Source of the DNA: Collinsella tanakaei
Lineage (GTDB): Bacteria; Actinomycetota; Coriobacteriia; Coriobacteriales; Coriobacteriaceae
Direction: 5' to 3'
DNA: 44,523 bases
Assembly: GCF_016902615.1 (NCBI RefSeq)
Contig: NZ_JACJMB010000019.1
Span: 1-44,523, forward strand
Under the pieces are notes generated by a model, which saw nothing but the letters and a program-made list of their open reading frames with translations, searched no databases and was not told the origin of the DNA. This document shows, one piece after another, positions 42,591 to 44,523 of the stretch (the first letter of the stretch is position 1; the number at the start of each line of letters is the position of its first letter). Both the position numbers and the translations under genes were made by a program.

Positions 42591-43895
42591 CTACTGCTCG
42601 GTCTCGATGGCGCGAATGCTCGGGATCGCCCAGGTCGCAGCGGCGAGCAGCACCATGGCGACACCTGTCCCCGCAAACCACCGGGGCGCTCCGACCGCAT
42701 CGGCGAACAGGCTCGACGCGGCAAGGCCCACCGGCATGGCCCAGGACATGATCGCGCCGTAGAGGCCGAACACGCGGCCCAGGTACTCGGGCGGGACCTT
42801 CTCCTGCATGAGCGCCGTCTGGGGACCGGAGTAGAACGGCGAGCTCGCGCCCATCAGGAAGCTCATGGCCAAAAACACCAGGTAGCCGTTGGATCCGAGC
42901 AGACCCGTCGCAAACGTCGCGATGCCAAAGAGCGCCGTGGCGCACACGACCGTGAGCGCACGGTTCTTGAAGCCGCCCGTCGAGGCGAGCAGGGCAGAGC
43001 CCGCGATCATGCCCACCGAGAACACGATCTCGGCCGCGGCGGCATCGGCGGTCGTGCCGCCGAAATGATCGAGCGTCATGAGCGGGAAGAGCGCCGATAT
43101 GGGCGAGAACACGAGCGTGAACGCGAAGCCGCACCACAACAGCGCGAACAGGCCGCGATAGCCCCGCAGCACCCGGTATCCGGCCGCCGTCTCGCGCATG
43201 AGCGTACGCGCCTGCTCGGCGATACGGCCGATCCCGGCCGCATCCGCCGCCTGCGCGTCCTCGCCTGCCGCCGCCTGCGCACCATCGTCACCGGTCGCGC
43301 CCGCTGACGCCCGCGCACCGCCAACGTCGAGCCGGGCCACCAGAACCGCCACCGTAGCCAGAAGCGCCCCCGCCACATCGAGCGCGATCATGGCGGTAAG
43401 GCCCCATAGCGGGTAGATGACCGCCGCGACCGCCGTACCCAGGATGTAGCCGCCCGACTGCACCGCCTGCGCCACACCCGCCAGGCGCGTGAGATGCTCC
43501 GGGGGCGCCACGAGCGGCGTCAGCGTCTGGAACGCCGGCGTATGGAAGGCGCTGCCGCATGCCCGGAAGAAGAGCGCCGCGATCACGACCCACACGGGCA
43601 AAACACCCCAGGCGGACACGAGCGCCACGGCGGCGCTCACCGCCGCGATGAACAGATCGGCACCGATGAGCACGCGCGTGAGCGGCAGGCGGTCGACGAT
43701 GGCACCGGCAAACGTGCCGATCAGCGCCAACGGCAGAAAGCCCGCGAGCGAGGCGAGCGACAGCATGCTCGCGGAGTTCGTCGTCAACGTGATGTGCCAG
43801 ATGAAGCCCATCTGCAGGATGGAGCTCGTGAGCACCGAGACGAGCTCGCCTGTCCACACGCAGGCGAGTTTCGCCCGCCACGACCGATCGGCCAT
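42591..43895 (-). CDS. MFS efflux protein (MFS_3/macrolide-exporter-like)
   Basis: A 434-residue protein with about 12 hydrophobic segments, resembling MefA/EntS-type exporters. The MFS motif A region is AGAIVDRLPLTRVLIG. The central cytoplasmic loop (near residues 195-230) is Ala/Gly/Asp-rich and ends in a conserved MRETAAGYRVLRGYRGLFAL. The C-terminal half has GASSPFYSGPQTALMQEKVPPEYLGRV-like sequence typical of this family. AAGGGG lies before ATG 43895. The YjbR-like gene ends 38 bases upstream, so the two may be co-transcribed. Substrate is unknown. Confidence 0.9.
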   Translation of the reverse strand: MADRSWRAKLACVWTGELVSVLTSSILQMGFIWHITLTTNSASMLSLASLAGFLPLALIGTFAGAIVDRLPLTRVLIGADLFIAAVSAAVALVSAWGVLPVWVVIAALFFRACGSAFHTPAFQTLTPLVAPPEHLTRLAGVAQAVQSGGYILGTAVAAVIYPLWGLTAMIALDVAGALLATVAVLVARLDVGGARASAGATGDDGAQAAAGEDAQAADAAGIGRIAEQARTLMRETAAGYRVLRGYRGLFALLWCGFAFTLVFSPISALFPLMTLDHFGGTTADAAAAEIVFSVGMIAGSALLASTGGFKNRALTVVCATALFGIATFATGLLGSNGYLVFLAMSFLMGASSPFYSGPQTALMQEKVPPEYLGRVFGLYGAIMSWAMPVGLAASSLFADAVGAPRWFAGTGVAMVLLAAATWAIPSIRAIETEQ

Positions 43896-43933
43896 GTCTT
43901 CCCCTTCTCTCTATACCGCAATCACCTGGCCGG

Positions 43934-44320
43934 CTATGCGCCCGTGATCTCACGCTGGACGCGCCGCGGCAGCCGAGCGAACACGAGGCCGTAGCTCGCG
44001 TCGGCAAGGTCGCACACGAGCGTCTCGGGTATATCGTCCGCGTCCAGATCGATGGAGATCCACGTCCGACCATCCGAGTAATACGCCGGCAGCACCGTGT
44101 CGGGAAACTCCGCGCGCAGCTCGGCGATGCGCTCGGGAGCGCACTTGAGCGATAGCAGGCGGCGCCCCGCATAGGGCGCCTTCGCCGTGGGCGCCGCCGT
44201 GAACTCGCAGGCGAACTGGCGCCCACCCACCCAATAGACCATCCACCCCCACGACGGATGCAGGGCACGCGTCGCGCCGGGATGCCCGAGCAGCCGCCGC
44301 TCGATCGCACGAAGGTCCAT
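43934..44320 (-). CDS. MmcQ/YjbR-family protein
   Basis: A 128-residue protein of the YjbR/CyaY-like fold, family function unclear. Recognisable features are the N-terminal IERRLLGHPGA, the central LLSLKCAPERIAELR, AYYSDGRTWISIDLD and the final DLADASYGLVFARLP. AGGAGG lies 5 bases before ATG 44320; an upstream in-frame ATG at 44386 lacks a site. It precedes the MFS gene on the same strand. Confidence 0.88.
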   Translation of the reverse strand: MDLRAIERRLLGHPGATRALHPSWGWMVYWVGGRQFACEFTAAPTAKAPYAGRRLLSLKCAPERIAELRAEFPDTVLPAYYSDGRTWISIDLDADDIPETLVCDLADASYGLVFARLPRRVQREITGA

Positions 44321-44363
44321 CGCCGCCTCCTTGTAGATTGCACGGGTTAGCCGCCGCAGCAGC

Positions 44364-44392
44364 GGGAACAATGATGGTATTCCCATTGTCCC
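44364..44392. other. inverted repeat upstream of YjbR-like gene
   Basis: GGGAACAATG (44364-44373) and CATTGTCCC (44384-44392) are complementary apart from one bulged A. The element lies 44 bases before the minus-strand gene and could be an operator or a leader hairpin. Confidence 0.35.
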
Positions 44393-44440
44393 ATAGGAAG
44401 AAAGGATGCGACCGCGGTAACGTACAATTTCTTGCGCACT

Positions 44441-44469
44441 TTGACAGCAGCATAGCGTCCAGATAGACA
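44441..44469 (+). promoter_or_regulatory. candidate promoter pointing out of the window
   Basis: TTGACA (44441-44446) is a consensus -35; 17 bases later TAGACA (44464-44469) is a weak -10. TATGAT (44491-44496) is another possible -10. The gene that would be served lies beyond the end of the window. Confidence 0.35.
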
Positions 44470-44523
44470 GGAGGGCACGGCCCGCCCCGGTATGATTCGA
44501 GTTGCCTAGATTCGATCAGACTG

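Noticed and set aside
1-44523. CRISPR array, insertion sequence, tRNA or rRNA gene.
   Set aside because: I looked for regularly spaced repeats, transposase motifs and cloverleaf or rRNA-like sequence and saw none. A tRNAscan or covariance-model search would be the decisive check.

Overview
The window is 44.5 kb of very GC-rich bacterial DNA. The genes are closely packed, often convergent or divergent, with strong AGGAGG-type ribosome binding sites and several GTG starts. The gene set suggests a gut-associated actinobacterium of the Coriobacteriia, Collinsella-like. It includes a bile salt hydrolase next to a major facilitator transporter, an EFR1-type flavodoxin-ferredoxin, a LUD-domain protein, a DUF5714 protein and sucrose utilisation genes. 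The taxonomic call is an inference from gene content; there is no rRNA or tRNA gene in the window to confirm it.

Layout. 1-12.8 kb holds housekeeping and repair genes: LUD protein plus iron alcohol dehydrogenase, a Tat/lipoprotein family 3 glycosidase convergent with and overlapping ferrochelatase, endonuclease IV, a large membrane-anchored zinc-ribbon protein with a duplicated outer domain, an alkylation-repair pair (3-methyladenine glycosylase then Ogt), DAHP synthase, a small acetyltransferase and an ArsB/SLC13-like transporter. 12.8-19.6 kb holds queA, then three redox units with their regulators: HxlR with a flavin reductase, LysR with two tandem aldo/keto reductases, and an EFR1 protein. 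Two gene remnants sit among them. 20-28.2 kb holds the bile salt hydrolase/MFS pair behind a promoter and a perfect palindrome, then a heterodimeric siderophore-type ABC transporter divergent from an AraC regulator.

28.2-32.1 kb is a decay zone: a frameshifted AAA ATPase remnant, an apparently intact hipBA toxin-antitoxin pair, a frameshifted DUF3795 gene and a frameshifted, N-terminally truncated ABC-2 permease. 32.0-35.1 kb has a DUF5714 gene, an arsenate reductase fused to an ArsR repressor, and prfC. 35.3-37.3 kb is a breakpoint cluster: a HicB-like antitoxin without HicA, a 330-base piece of an MFS gene, and a sucrose PTS permease that has lost the start of its EIIB domain. An intact family 32 sucrose(-6-phosphate) hydrolase follows. 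38.9-44.3 kb holds NhaC, a hexapeptide acetyltransferase, a methyltransferase broken by one amber codon, a P-loop kinase, an MFS efflux protein and a YjbR-like protein.

I did not find a clearly unprecedented multi-gene system. The observations most worth following are the bile-salt hydrolase/MFS unit with its downstream-of-start palindrome, the ArsC-ArsR fusion, the two-domain zinc-ribbon membrane protein, the 35.7/36.0 kb breakpoint cluster, and three genes each broken by what looks like one small lesion or a simple frameshift. No CRISPR array, insertion sequence or transposase was seen.
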